DNA of 64,000 nucleotides from Polynucleobacter acidiphobus (GTDB taxonomy: Bacteria > Pseudomonadota > Gammaproteobacteria > Burkholderiales > Burkholderiaceae): NCBI RefSeq assembly GCF_003065385.1, contig NZ_CP023277.1:388044-452043 (forward strand), read 5' to 3'. Shown piece after piece: positions 15,459 through 24,655 of this stretch. The translations under genes were made by a program, and so were the position numbers. The notes under the pieces were generated by a model. The model was given only the letters and a program-made list of their open reading frames with translations, did not search any database and had not been told where the DNA came from. The stretch's first letter is position 1, and each line of letters opens with the position of its first letter.

Positions 15459-17098
15459 GACATCAAGAAGGCATTTCTGGCTTTTTGAAGTCCACCAGCG
15501 AGGTCATGGCAGAAATACTCCGAACTCATCTTGTCATAGAGGCCAGAACGCAGCGCAATATCATGGGTTTGATGATTTAAGCCGCAGATATAGACCGATA
15601 CACCCTGGGTTTGGCAATGGTGTATGAACTCCATCAAACTATCCATCCCAGTCGCATCCATGTAAATTACATTCTTAAAATCCAATATCACTGCACATTG
15701 GGGAAGCCGCTGCTCGATTTTCTCAAGTAGCTGAATGGCTCCAAAAAAGAGGGCGCCATAAATGCGATACGCCGCTACCTTATCCTCTTGACCCTCAAGA
15801 AATGGAAAGTCAGCGATGGGTGCGTTTTCAATGCGTGAGAGACTGGAAATCCGATAGACAAAGGTTACAAATGCCAAGATTAATCCCACTTGCACGGCAA
15901 CCGTTAAATCCACTGTGACTGTGAGTAAAAAGACACTGATCATGGTGATGCGGTAGGGCAGACGAAATTGTTGGACATCGATGAACTTTTTCCAATCCCC
16001 CATGTTCCAGGCAATAAAAATGAGGATGGCGGCCAAGCAGGCCAAGGGAATATTTTTTGCCAACGGTGCTGCCAATACGATGATGAGCAGTAGAGTCACC
16101 GAATGAACAATCGCTGAGATTGGGGTTCTGGCCCCAGATTCAATATTGGTGACTGTGCGGGCAATGGTGCCAGTAACCGGCATCCCACCAAAGAAAGGCA
16201 TGAAAAAGTTAGCAATCCCTTGGCCCATGAGTTCTTGATTGGGACGATGGCGCTCATGCGTTAAGCCATCAGCAATGCGAGCGCAGAGAAGGGATTCAAT
16301 AGCACCTAATAGTGCCAGGGTCATCGCTGGGGCAATCACCAATTGAGCGCTCTCCCAAGTAATTCCTTGCCATTGAGGGCTGGGAAGGCCAGACGGAATC
16401 CCTCCAAATCGAGTGCCAATCGTCTCCACTGGTAACGAAAAGATGGTGGTCACCAAAGTTGCGAGTACCAGAACCCAAATGGTTCCTGGAATCATCCCCA
16501 GCTTGCCGAGGCGCTTATTAAACAGTCGCCATAGAATCAGAAAGATCAGACTTGATAGTGACAGAGCCAGCGTCGCTGGGTTCCAGGTACTAGCCAGATC
16601 AATGAGTGTTTGTACCATGCTAACGAATTGCGATGGCAATTGCGGAATTTGCAAACCAAAGAAATCTTTAATTTGCGAGAGGATGATGAGAACTGCAATG
16701 CCATTCGTAAAGCCAACAATTACGGCGATCGGAATAAAGCGAACTAGAGTTCCTAGGCGAAACAGTCCCATCAGAAATAAAAAAACGCCCGAGATGGTAG
16801 TGGCTAATAAGAGATTGGCAACCCCATACCGATCAACAATGGCATAAACAATGACGATAAAGGCACCAGCAGGCCCCGCAATTTGTACTTTAGTACCGCC
16901 AAATAGGGCAACAATCAATCCCCCAATGATGGCGGCAAAGATTCCAGCTTCGGGATTCAAGCCGCTGGCAATTGCAAACGCCATTGCTAGTGGCAGTGCA
17001 ATCACTCCTACCGTGATACCAGCCAATATATCCTGTGAGAACTGTTGACGCGAATATTCGCTAAACGAATCAAGGATGGCTGGTCGAAAGAAAGCCAT
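15455..17098 (-). CDS. SulP-family anion transporter with STAS domain
   Basis: This 547-residue protein begins with the SulP signature region (LAGITVGVIALPLAMAFAIA near 25-45) and NPEAGIFAAIIGG. It has 10-14 membrane segments and ends in a cytoplasmic STAS domain (about 440-540: CAVILDFKNVIYMDATGMDS). SulP proteins move sulfate, bicarbonate or dicarboxylates with H+ or Na+. No carbonic anhydrase or sulfate assimilation gene lies nearby to fix the substrate. The DUF2177 gene lies 9 bp upstream on the same strand. Confidence 0.9.
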   Translation of the reverse strand: MAFFRPAILDSFSEYSRQQFSQDILAGITVGVIALPLAMAFAIASGLNPEAGIFAAIIGGLIVALFGGTKVQIAGPAGAFIVIVYAIVDRYGVANLLLATTISGVFLFLMGLFRLGTLVRFIPIAVIVGFTNGIAVLIILSQIKDFFGLQIPQLPSQFVSMVQTLIDLASTWNPATLALSLSSLIFLILWRLFNKRLGKLGMIPGTIWVLVLATLVTTIFSLPVETIGTRFGGIPSGLPSPQWQGITWESAQLVIAPAMTLALLGAIESLLCARIADGLTHERHRPNQELMGQGIANFFMPFFGGMPVTGTIARTVTNIESGARTPISAIVHSVTLLLIIVLAAPLAKNIPLACLAAILIFIAWNMGDWKKFIDVQQFRLPYRITMISVFLLTVTVDLTVAVQVGLILAFVTFVYRISSLSRIENAPIADFPFLEGQEDKVAAYRIYGALFFGAIQLLEKIEQRLPQCAVILDFKNVIYMDATGMDSLMEFIHHCQTQGVSVYICGLNHQTHDIALRSGLYDKMSSEYFCHDLAGGLQKARNAFLMS

Positions 17099-17107
17099 TG
17101 TGGGTTT

Positions 17108-17524
17108 TTAGGCTTTAAACCAATTCCCTAACCACTGAGTAATCCCATAGGCCAACAGTGAGCATGATGCTGTCAGAATACTGCCCCAGGCGATATCAAT
17201 CAGAGCAAGCTTACTTGGAAAATCACGAATCACGGCTAGATTGGTGAGGTTATAGGTCATGTAGCAAAAGAGTCCAAAAAGCGCACCATAAATGAGTGCA
17301 TCAAGCCACACTTGTTTTTGTAGGGCGGGATAAATCACAAAAATTAGGGCTCCAAGTCCGTACAACAAATAAAAGCCTAAAGCGGCCATCAGATTGGGAT
17401 TGGGGGACATGAGGGTGCCCATTTCACTGCGATACAGGCCTTTAGCAATTCCTAATAACCAAATTAAATCAATCACTAAGAGGCAAAGCAGGAAGGCAAG
17501 GTAGGGGATTAAATACTTGAGCAT
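17108..17524 (-). CDS. DUF2177 family membrane protein
   Basis: This protein of about 138 residues has four hydrophobic segments (YLIPYLAFLLCLLVIDLIWL; FYLLYGLGALIFVIYPA; DALIYGALFGLFCYMTYNLT; then the C-terminal helix). The pattern YDLTNLA-like YNLTNLAVIRDFPSKLALID and the D/W-containing end fit DUF2177. The function is unknown for the family. ATG 17524 is preferred over an upstream GTG at 17545; neither has a good ribosome site. Confidence 0.75.
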   Translation of the reverse strand: MLKYLIPYLAFLLCLLVIDLIWLLGIAKGLYRSEMGTLMSPNPNLMAALGFYLLYGLGALIFVIYPALQKQVWLDALIYGALFGLFCYMTYNLTNLAVIRDFPSKLALIDIAWGSILTASCSLLAYGITQWLGNWFKA

Positions 17525-17613
17525 TTTGGTCAGAACCAGCCGCACCGAACGTCAATCAGACTTAACATAGTAGTTCCAGTATAAATCGTTCAATTACTTC
17601 GTTGGAGGTCTCT

Positions 17614-18054
17614 ATGTTTCAGAATTTAATCGTACCCGTTGATGGCAGCGATGTCAGTATGAAATCCTTAAAGAAAGTGGCTGAGTTAGCAAGGGCGGAT
17701 GCTGCTAAAGTCACCCTAGTATATGTATCGGATCCATTGCCACCAATCGCTTATGCCGATAGCACCATGGGTGTTGTTTTTACCGATACTGAGCATAAAA
17801 AGACCTGCGAGGCCTTTGCAAAAAAAGTGTTGGCTAAATCTGCTGAAAAACTAGGCAAAGGATTAGTGATTGATACCCGCCATGTTTTCCATGTCAATTT
17901 GTACGAAGGAATTATTGAAGCCGCCAAGAAATCAAAGGGCGATGTGATTGTGATGGCATCCCATAAAAATACTGGTCTCAAAGGGATTATGCTCGGCAGT
18001 GAAACCCACGCAGTGATCGTGCACACCAAATTGCCAGTGTTAGTTTTGGGCTAG
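17614..18054 (+). CDS. Universal stress protein, UspA family
   Basis: This is a 146-residue single-domain Usp. It starts FQNLIVPVDGSDVSMKSL, with the family's conserved Asp after the first strand. The ATP-binding loop appears as VMASHKNTGLKGIMLGSETH, a good GxxG-x9-G-S/T motif, so nucleotide binding is likely. GGAGG at 17604-17608 fixes the ATG at 17614 rather than a TTG at 17602. It is monocistronic between the minus-strand DUF2177 and ccmI genes. Confidence 0.9.
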   Translation: MFQNLIVPVDGSDVSMKSLKKVAELARADAAKVTLVYVSDPLPPIAYADSTMGVVFTDTEHKKTCEAFAKKVLAKSAEKLGKGLVIDTRHVFHVNLYEGIIEAAKKSKGDVIVMASHKNTGLKGIMLGSETHAVIVHTKLPVLVLG

Positions 18055-18057
18055 TTT

Positions 18058-18927
18058 CTATTTCTTTTTCTGTTGGCCCGCCTCAGCGCGGGCTGCAGCA
18101 ATGTTTTCATCCATGCCACGTGCAAACTCGCTATCAGCAGGAACTAAGCCTTTTGCTTTGGCCCAATATTCTTCTGCCTTTTTGTAGTCACCCATTTCAA
18201 AATAAGCGGTGCCTCCCAGGGCAAGTGCTTTGAGATTATTGGGGTCGATCTGCAGTGCTTTTTGTACCAGGCGCATCGGCTCACCTTTAATGCTCTTATT
18301 CTCAAACGCCAAGAGATCAGCATAGTCCACTAAGAGTTGGGCATTATTGGGGTTGAGTTCCAATGCCTTTTTATAAGCCGCCCGAGCCTCTGCCATCCGG
18401 TTTAATGCAGCATATGAGCGACCCAGCATTTGCCAGCCCTCAGCGTTATTGGGCTCCTTCTCGAGCCGTTGCGCTAAACGCTCAACCATCCCCTCAATAT
18501 CTTGTTGCGTCAGTTGCGGTTGGCCTTGATTGGCCTCTGGCAAGTACAGGGCCAATGGGGACCCGACCAAGAGGTATAAAACAATCGCCCCAATGGGTAG
18601 TATGGTGGCAATGAAAATGGTCGACCATTTTTTCTTGCGTTGATGTAACTCGCCATCTAAAACAAGTTGATCGGCCGCGATCGCTCGCTCTTCTTGGAGT
18701 AAGCGTTTTTCAATGTCAAGGCGCGAGTCGTGCAATTGCTCTTGGGTGATGCGACCTTCTTGGTGATCTAGTTCAAATTGACGCAATTGATTTCGAAGAA
18801 TGGCAATATTTTCGTCTTGCTCAAGGCTAATTTTTTCTGGATTGAGCTTACTTTTGCGAAACGGAATAATGATGAGCAAAACTGCAACCACGGTCATCAA
18901 TACAGCAATCAGGATGAAAAGAGTCAT
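18058..18927 (-). CDS. ccmI: Cytochrome c biogenesis factor CcmI
   Basis: This 289-residue protein has an N-terminal membrane helix (3-23), a cytoplasmic heptad-rich stretch (31-80), a second helix (about 100-125) and periplasmic TPR repeats (about 145-275: AEGWQMLGRSYAALNRMAEA, then repeats). CcmI holds apocytochrome c C-termini for haem attachment. It is the last gene of the minus-strand ccm operon, and its start abuts the ccmH stop at 18927. Confidence 0.9.
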   Translation of the reverse strand: MTLFILIAVLMTVVAVLLIIIPFRKSKLNPEKISLEQDENIAILRNQLRQFELDHQEGRITQEQLHDSRLDIEKRLLQEERAIAADQLVLDGELHQRKKKWSTIFIATILPIGAIVLYLLVGSPLALYLPEANQGQPQLTQQDIEGMVERLAQRLEKEPNNAEGWQMLGRSYAALNRMAEARAAYKKALELNPNNAQLLVDYADLLAFENKSIKGEPMRLVQKALQIDPNNLKALALGGTAYFEMGDYKKAEEYWAKAKGLVPADSEFARGMDENIAAARAEAGQQKKK

Positions 18928-19412
18928 TACTGGTTTCCTAGTTTGCGGTCTAGCAGTTGTCTGGCGCGCTCAATGTCTTCTGCTGAAAACGTTTCTTGGG
19001 ACAACTCTTGTTTGCGTTGCTTAATCTGGCGAACCAATAAGATGAGACCAAGCAGCATCAGCAAGAATGGACCAACCCAAAGCATTAAGGTGGATGCATT
19101 GAAGGGCGGTTTATACAGTACAAAGTCCCCATAGCGCTCGGTCATGTACTTTAAAATTTCTTGTTTTGAGCGCCCCTCACTCAGTTGTTGGCGAACCTGG
19201 TTTTTCAGATCCACTGCGAGATCAGCATTCGATTCCGCAATTGTTTGATTTTGACAGACCAGGCAACGCAATTCATTGGCAAGCTCTAAAACCTTCTTTT
19301 CTAGAACTGGATTGTCAGAGACCGTGGGAGCTGTATTATTTTGCGCAAATCCGCTACCGGGAATAGCAAAGCTAAACAAGAGTCCAGTCAAAAGAATAGA
19401 CAGGTATTTCAT
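18927..19412 (-). CDS. ccmH: Cytochrome c maturation thiol-oxidoreductase CcmH
   Basis: This 161-residue protein has a cleavable signal (about 1-23, ending GFAQ), the periplasmic redox motif in LRCLVCQNQTIAESNADLA (LRCxxC), and one C-terminal membrane helix (about 107-128). It reduces the CXXCH of apocytochrome c with CcmG. The gene overlaps ccmG by 4 bp and ccmI by 1 bp. Confidence 0.95.
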   Translation of the reverse strand: MKYLSILLTGLLFSFAIPGSGFAQNNTAPTVSDNPVLEKKVLELANELRCLVCQNQTIAESNADLAVDLKNQVRQQLSEGRSKQEILKYMTERYGDFVLYKPPFNASTLMLWVGPFLLMLLGLILLVRQIKQRKQELSQETFSAEDIERARQLLDRKLGNQ

Positions 19413-19933
19413 GATTGGAGGCTGGAAATCAAGGGGATAATTTTTTTCTCAATCGCATCTTTGGTAAGTGGCCCGATGTGTTTGAGGCGAATCACGCCAG
19501 AGCGATCGATCACAAAGGTTTCGGGAACCCCATAAACCCCATAATCAATTCCGACTTGACCCTTAATGTCTGATACCGAGAGTTGATATGGGTCGCCAAA
19601 TTGCTTGAGCCACGCTTGCGCCGCCTCAGGCTTATCTTTGTAGTCAAGTCCAATGAGGGGCGTACTTTGGGTTTTTGCAAAGTCAACCAGCAAAGGATGT
19701 TCATCCCGACATGCTGCACACCACGAGGCCCACACATTCAAAACCCATACCTGCCCCTTCATCTGATCAGGAGAAAAACTTGTTTGCTCTTTACCAAGCA
19801 CAGGTAAGTTAAACATCGGAGCAGGTTTACCAATAAACGGCGAGGGCACCTCACGCGGCTTCAGTTGTAAGCCGATTCCTAAAAAAATCAGTAGAACTAA
19901 AAAGATGGCGAAGGGAAGCAGGTAACGCCGCAT
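19409..19933 (-). CDS. ccmG: Periplasmic thiol:disulfide interchange protein CcmG/DsbE
   Basis: This 174-residue protein has an N-terminal membrane anchor (4-22) and a thioredoxin fold with active site WASWCAACRDEHP. The cis-proline region GVYGVPETFVIDRSG is typical of DsbE. It keeps CcmH and apocytochrome cysteines reduced. It lies 1 bp after the ccmF stop within the operon. Confidence 0.95.
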   Translation of the reverse strand: MRRYLLPFAIFLVLLIFLGIGLQLKPREVPSPFIGKPAPMFNLPVLGKEQTSFSPDQMKGQVWVLNVWASWCAACRDEHPLLVDFAKTQSTPLIGLDYKDKPEAAQAWLKQFGDPYQLSVSDIKGQVGIDYGVYGVPETFVIDRSGVIRLKHIGPLTKDAIEKKIIPLISSLQS

Positions 19934-19934
19934 C

Positions 19935-21872
19935 TCACGCCTCTTTCTTGCGATAACGACGATCGGTAATTGCTAGGAAGCCACCGAGAGCCATGAGGAA
20001 GCATCCGCCCCAGATCCAATCAACAAATGGTTTGTGATAGATCCGCACACTCCATTCACTTTCATTAATTGGCTCCCCTAGGGACACGTATAGGTCGCGT
20101 GTCAGACCAGAATCAATCGCAGCCTCAGTCATGGGCATTTGGCTTGCGGTGTAAATCCGTTTCTCGGGGAACAAGCTAGTTACTGGCTTGCCATTCTTGC
20201 TGACATCAAATTGCCCCTGAATGGCGGCATAGTTAGGACCATTGATGGTTTTTAAGCCAACCATCTTGAAGTCGTAGCCACCTGACTGCGATACGCTACC
20301 AATTTGCATACGAACATCTTGCTCGGTTTCGAAGCCGCGCACTGCAGTAACGCCGATGATAAATACCGCTACCCCAAAGTGCGCTACTAGCATGCCGTAA
20401 TAACCAGCCGGCTGAATCCGTAGGTTTTGCCACCAGGTTTTCGTGGGATTAATTCGAGCACGATCAATTAATTGACTAACTCCAGAGCTAATAATCCAGG
20501 CGGCAATTAATAGCCCAAAGCCAATCATGGGAGTCCAGGATCGCAACACGAGGGGGGCAATAATCGCGGAGATGGCGCTGGCTGCAAGTGCCCACTTCAA
20601 TTTAGTTGCCAGTTCGATTGGGGGTGATTGGCGCCAGCGTGCAATTGGACCAACCCCCATTAAAAATAATGCAGGCGTCATGAGCGGCACGAATACTGCC
20701 TCAAAGTAAGGTTCGCCCACTGAGATCTTGCCAAGATTTAAGGCATCTAAGATCAGGGGATAGAGGGTGCCTAGCAATACTGCGGCGGCGGCAACCAATA
20801 AGAGAACATTGTTGACGAGAAGCATACCTTCGCGAGAGACGGTCTCAAAGTTACCCCCGATATTGGCTTTTGGGGCTCTCCATGCAAATAGCAATAATGA
20901 GCCACCAACGATTAGACCTAAAAAGCCCAGAATAAATACACCACGCTCAGGATCGGTGGCAAAGGCATGAACCGAAGTGATCACACCCGAGCGAACCAAG
21001 AAGGTTCCTAAGAGCGATAGTGAGAAAGCCAAAATCGCCAAAAGGGCGGTCCACATTTTGAAGCCACCTCGTTTTTCAGTAACGGCAAGCGAGTGCATCA
21101 ATGCAGTACCGACGAGCCATGGCATAAAGGAAGCATTCTCAACGGGGTCCCAGAACCACCAGCCACCCCAGCCGAGTTCGTAATATGCCCAAGCGCTTCC
21201 AAGCGCAATACCAATCGTTAAGAAGCACCAGGCGGTGGTAACCCAAGGGCGTGACCAACGTGCCCAGGCAGCATCGAGTCGACCAGATAAAAGCGCAGCA
21301 ATTGCGAATGCAAAGGCAACGGCTGAGCCCACATAACCCATGTATAAAAATGGCGGATGAATAATCATCCCAGGGTCTTGTAATAAGGGATTTAGATCAC
21401 GTCCTTCGGGCGCTGGTGGAAAGAGCCGATCAAAGGGGTTAGAGGTCAGGATGGTAAATAGCAAAACACCCACGCTCAAAATACCCAACACGGCCAGAAT
21501 GCGCGCAATCATTTTGTCTGGTAAGTGTTTCGAGAAAACGGCCACAGCTAAGGTCCAGGCCGCCAACATTAATGCCCATAGCAAGATGGAGCCCTCATGA
21601 CCACCCCAGACAGCGCAGATTCGATAAATCAAGGGCAAATTGGAATTAGAGTTTTGTGCCACGTACAACACACTGAAATCATTTTGAATAAAGTTCACTG
21701 TGAGGCAAACGAAGGCAATTGCGACCCAGATAAAGAGGGCCCAAGAAGCAGGCCTGGCAATGGCCATCAGATGGGGGCGATTACTCTGGGCGCCCACCAT
21801 TGGAAACACTGAGAGGATCAGCGCAGTTACCAGCGCCAAGATCATCGCGTATTGGCCGATTTCAGCAATCAT
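19935..21872 (-). CDS. ccmF: Cytochrome c haem lyase subunit CcmF
   Basis: This 645-residue polytopic protein has the tryptophan-rich haem-handling motif [19 protein letters not shown] near residue 230-250, and conserved histidines in MLAAWTL/HGGHEGS- and [15 protein letters not shown] loops. The length matches CcmF. It catalyses covalent transfer of haem from CcmE to apocytochrome c with CcmH/I. It overlaps ccmE by 4 bp. Confidence 0.96.
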   Translation of the reverse strand: MIAEIGQYAMILALVTALILSVFPMVGAQSNRPHLMAIARPASWALFIWVAIAFVCLTVNFIQNDFSVLYVAQNSNSNLPLIYRICAVWGGHEGSILLWALMLAAWTLAVAVFSKHLPDKMIARILAVLGILSVGVLLFTILTSNPFDRLFPPAPEGRDLNPLLQDPGMIIHPPFLYMGYVGSAVAFAFAIAALLSGRLDAAWARWSRPWVTTAWCFLTIGIALGSAWAYYELGWGGWWFWDPVENASFMPWLVGTALMHSLAVTEKRGGFKMWTALLAILAFSLSLLGTFLVRSGVITSVHAFATDPERGVFILGFLGLIVGGSLLLFAWRAPKANIGGNFETVSREGMLLVNNVLLLVAAAAVLLGTLYPLILDALNLGKISVGEPYFEAVFVPLMTPALFLMGVGPIARWRQSPPIELATKLKWALAASAISAIIAPLVLRSWTPMIGFGLLIAAWIISSGVSQLIDRARINPTKTWWQNLRIQPAGYYGMLVAHFGVAVFIIGVTAVRGFETEQDVRMQIGSVSQSGGYDFKMVGLKTINGPNYAAIQGQFDVSKNGKPVTSLFPEKRIYTASQMPMTEAAIDSGLTRDLYVSLGEPINESEWSVRIYHKPFVDWIWGGCFLMALGGFLAITDRRYRKKEA

Positions 21873-22342
21873 TTTTTACCCCCATACTCTTTCAGAGTGG
21901 GTGCGGCTTGAGGATCCTTTGATTTGGCTTTTTCTAGAGCCTCGGCGGCTTCAGGTGGCATATAGTTCTCATCATGTTTAGCAAGCACTTGCTTTGCCTG
22001 AAAGATTCCGTTTTGATCGAGCTGACCTTGAGCAACCACTCCTTTGCCTTCCTTAAATAAATCCGGCAAAAGACCTTCGTATTGGACGGGGACATCATGT
22101 GCAGTATCGGTCACGATAAAGTTCACCTTCAAACCGCCAGGATCGCGTGCAATGCTACCTTCCTTAACCAAGCCGCCAATGCGGAATAGTTTGTTCTTTG
22201 GTGCCTCATTGGCATAGACCTGAGATGGACTAAAGAAGAACACTAAATTACTTTGGAAAGTCTGTAATACCAAGTAGGCTGCAACGCCTAATGAGGCCAG
22301 ACCACCAGCGATCGCAAGACCGCGCTTTGTACGGGGTTTCAT
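21869..22342 (-). CDS. ccmE: Haem chaperone CcmE
   Basis: This 157-residue protein has an N-terminal membrane anchor (about 8-28) and a small OB-fold periplasmic domain ([12 protein letters not shown]...[20 protein letters not shown]). The haem-attachment motif is [10 protein letters not shown], with the conserved His and Tyr. CcmE carries haem covalently from CcmC/D to CcmF. The C-terminal tail is lysine and alanine rich, as is common. Confidence 0.95.
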   Translation of the reverse strand: MKPRTKRGLAIAGGLASLGVAAYLVLQTFQSNLVFFFSPSQVYANEAPKNKLFRIGGLVKEGSIARDPGGLKVNFIVTDTAHDVPVQYEGLLPDLFKEGKGVVAQGQLDQNGIFQAKQVLAKHDENYMPPEAAEALEKAKSKDPQAAPTLKEYGGKK

Positions 22343-22357
22343 AACCCCCTATTTTGC

Positions 22358-22537
22358 CTAATTTCTTTGGGACTCGCGAATTTCAGAAATTAGGGTTTTT
22401 CGAAGGGTCTTATTCCTTCTTCGCAGCAGGGCTATCTCAATGACTAGTGCCAAAATGGTGACCAGATAAGACCCCCAAACAAAGAGGGCGTAGCCACCCA
22501 TGTGAAGAAAGTCGGAGAAGCTGGACCAATAAAACAT
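22358..22537 (-). CDS. ccmD: Haem exporter protein CcmD (59 aa)
   Basis: This small ORF encodes 59 residues beginning MFYWSSFSDFLHMGGYALFV, with one membrane helix followed by a basic stretch (LLRRRNKTLRKTL). The FxxMGGYAxFVW pattern is diagnostic of CcmD. Its ATG overlaps the ccmC stop by one base (TAATG), and it precedes ccmE by 15 bp, completing the usual ccmCDE order. CcmD helps release holo-CcmE from CcmC. Confidence 0.92.
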   Translation of the reverse strand: MFYWSSFSDFLHMGGYALFVWGSYLVTILALVIEIALLRRRNKTLRKTLISEIRESQRN

Positions 22538-23289
22538 TACAGAACCTCCTTGACCCAGTCGGCATGGCGCTCACGTTCAAGAATTAGATTCCGACACCGA
22601 TACAGGGCAACCGCAATCGAATACATCCAAAAAGCAAAAACCATGATCAGCATGCCCGTGAGCATCTGAGTAGCCATGGTTGGCGCCTTGGTCAAGCTGA
22701 CAGACGCCCCCTGATGGAGGGTATTCCACCATTTCACCGAGAAGTAAATAATGGGGACGTTGATCACCCCCACAATGGCTAACAATGCTGCGCTACGGTC
22801 GGCCTTGCGCACATCTTCAATCGAGGCATGGAGCGATAAGAAGCCAAAATACAGAAAAAGTAACACGAGCTCTGAGGTGAGGCGAGCATCCCAGACCCAC
22901 CAGGTACCCCAGGTTGGTTTACCCCAAACGGCACCGGTCCACAGCGCAATGAAGGTCATGATGGCTCCGGTGGGCGCTAGGGAGAGTGCCAGCATACTGG
23001 CCAAGCGAGCATTAAAAATGAGACCAATTGCTGCCCAAAATGCCATGACCAGATAAATCAGCATCGACATCCACGCTGCCGGAACATGGATAAAAATGAT
23101 GCGATACGAGTCACCCTGCTGATGATCGGTGGGGGCAATACCTAAGCCGATCACTAAACCAATGATGGTCAGGATCACGCCGCTCACCACAAACCAAGGG
23201 ATTAGCGATCCAGCAAGCCCATAAAAACGTTGGGGGGCTGCATACTTAAACCAATTTAGATTGAGTAAAGACAAAGTGATAAAACCCAA
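22537..23289 (-). CDS. ccmC: Haem transport protein CcmC
   Basis: This protein of about 250 residues has six membrane helices. It has the WWD-domain tryptophan motif WGTWWVWDARLTSELV and the flanking haem-ligand histidines (IFIHVPAAWMS and SLHASIEDVRKAD). It loads haem onto CcmE. The frame opens with TTG at 23289 and no clear ribosome site, and no internal ATG precedes the conserved LNWFKYAAPQRFYGLAG, so the exact start is uncertain. It lies 50 bp after the ccmB stop. Confidence 0.93.
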   Translation of the reverse strand: MGFITLSLLNLNWFKYAAPQRFYGLAGSLIPWFVVSGVILTIIGLVIGLGIAPTDHQQGDSYRIIFIHVPAAWMSMLIYLVMAFWAAIGLIFNARLASMLALSLAPTGAIMTFIALWTGAVWGKPTWGTWWVWDARLTSELVLLFLYFGFLSLHASIEDVRKADRSAALLAIVGVINVPIIYFSVKWWNTLHQGASVSLTKAPTMATQMLTGMLIMVFAFWMYSIAVALYRCRNLILERERHADWVKEVL

Positions 23290-23339
23290 CAGATTAATAA
23301 ACTAAAAAGTATTGTAAGTCGATTGCGTGCGACCGTCTT

Positions 23340-24026
23340 TTATTCCAAGGCAATCCGAATGCTAGCGGCACTGGCAAAGGGGGCTAAAAATAATGCGATG
23401 GCGAGCATGGCGCCAAGTAAAGAAAAGTGGGCCGCAACCCCAAGACCACTCTGGTAAGACTCGACCGCCCCGGCTCCAAAAATGAGTACAGGAGTTACTA
23501 AGGGCAAAATGATCAGAGCCAACAGGGTCCCGCCCCCGCGACTTGCTAGAGTTAAGCCGGCACCAATAGAACCGATTAGGCTCAATAGAGGCGTTCCCAG
23601 TAGAAGGGATAAAAACAAAACACCGACCGTATCCATCGGTAAATTAAATTGCAAGGCAAGGATTGGTGAGATGAGGGCAAGCAATAGACCACTGCTCATC
23701 CAATGCGCAATGGTTTTGGCAAGCACCACCAGTGGCAAGGGTAGGGCGGTTAGAGCAATTTGATCTAAAGACCCATCGATAAAGTCCTCTGAAAATATTT
23801 TGTGAAGCGAGAGCATGGCCGCCAGCAAGGCAGCAATCCAAAGCATCCCTGGCGCAATTTGCATCAACAAGTTTTGCTCTGGTCCAATACCTAAAGGAAA
23901 AAGACTGGCTACTACGGCAAAGAAGATGAGGACCGCAAGGCTATCGCTTTTGCGTCGTAGAGCGAGTCGCAGGTCGCGCGCAATCACGCCTTGGAAGATT
24001 GCAAATCCGGAAGCGCTTTGACTCAT
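23340..24026 (-). CDS. ccmB: Haem ABC exporter permease CcmB
   Basis: This 228-residue membrane protein has six helices. The N-terminal region VIARDLRLALRRKSDSLAVL and FSEDFIDGSLDQIALTALPL are CcmB hallmarks. The ATG at 24026 overlaps the ccmA stop (ATGA), so it is favoured over a start 21 bp upstream inside ccmA. With CcmA and CcmC it forms the complex that releases holo-CcmE. Confidence 0.93.
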   Translation of the reverse strand: MSQSASGFAIFQGVIARDLRLALRRKSDSLAVLIFFAVVASLFPLGIGPEQNLLMQIAPGMLWIAALLAAMLSLHKIFSEDFIDGSLDQIALTALPLPLVVLAKTIAHWMSSGLLLALISPILALQFNLPMDTVGVLFLSLLLGTPLLSLIGSIGAGLTLASRGGGTLLALIILPLVTPVLIFGAGAVESYQSGLGVAAHFSLLGAMLAIALFLAPFASAASIRIALE

Positions 24027-24649
24027 AGCTCCAACCGAATCACACAAGGGTCGCCATCGATCTGTAAATCTTGATGACTGCTAAGTGCCACGATCCCTCC
24101 ATGATTAACATGGTTGATTAATAGGCTTTGTAGGGCAAGGTTGGCCTCTCGATCCAAGGCATTGAATGGCTCATCCAAAACCCAAATTGTTTTTGCTTGA
24201 GGAAGACGCAAGCGACTGAGCGCGATGCGTTGCTTTTGACCTTGCGATAAGGTGCGAATAAAACGATGGGCTTGGCGTTCTAAGCCCGCTTCACGAAGAG
24301 CCTGCATAGCCTCTTCATCGGAAATCAATTGTCCGCCTAACAATGCCAATGACAGGAGATTCTCGAGCGCGCTGAAGTCTGGCTTTAGGGCGGGGATATG
24401 CCCAAGATATATCAGCTCACCATGAAATTGATCGCGGTCCTCAGTGATTGGATCCGACCCCCAAAATACCTGACCAGCATGGGGTGATAGTAGGCCGCAA
24501 AGAATGCGCAGAAGGCTTGATTTACCTGAACCATTATCCCCAGAAATGCGCAGAATAGACCCTGGTTTGATTTCAAGGCGGAGATCTTCAAATAAAGTGC
24601 GACCTCCGCGCACGCATGCAATAGACTCAAGCCGTAAGGATTTAGACAT
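24023..24649 (-). CDS. ccmA: Haem ABC exporter ATPase CcmA
   Basis: This 208-residue ABC ATPase has Walker A GDNGSGKSS, signature LSQGQKQR, Walker B IWVLDEPFNALD and H-loop ALSSHQ. The small size and the place before ccmB identify CcmA. ATP hydrolysis drives release of haem-loaded CcmE. It lies 6 bp after the M23 peptidase stop, so that gene may share the transcript. Confidence 0.94.
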   Translation of the reverse strand: MSKSLRLESIACVRGGRTLFEDLRLEIKPGSILRISGDNGSGKSSLLRILCGLLSPHAGQVFWGSDPITEDRDQFHGELIYLGHIPALKPDFSALENLLSLALLGGQLISDEEAMQALREAGLERQAHRFIRTLSQGQKQRIALSRLRLPQAKTIWVLDEPFNALDREANLALQSLLINHVNHGGIVALSSHQDLQIDGDPCVIRLEL

Positions 24650-24655
24650 GCGTTC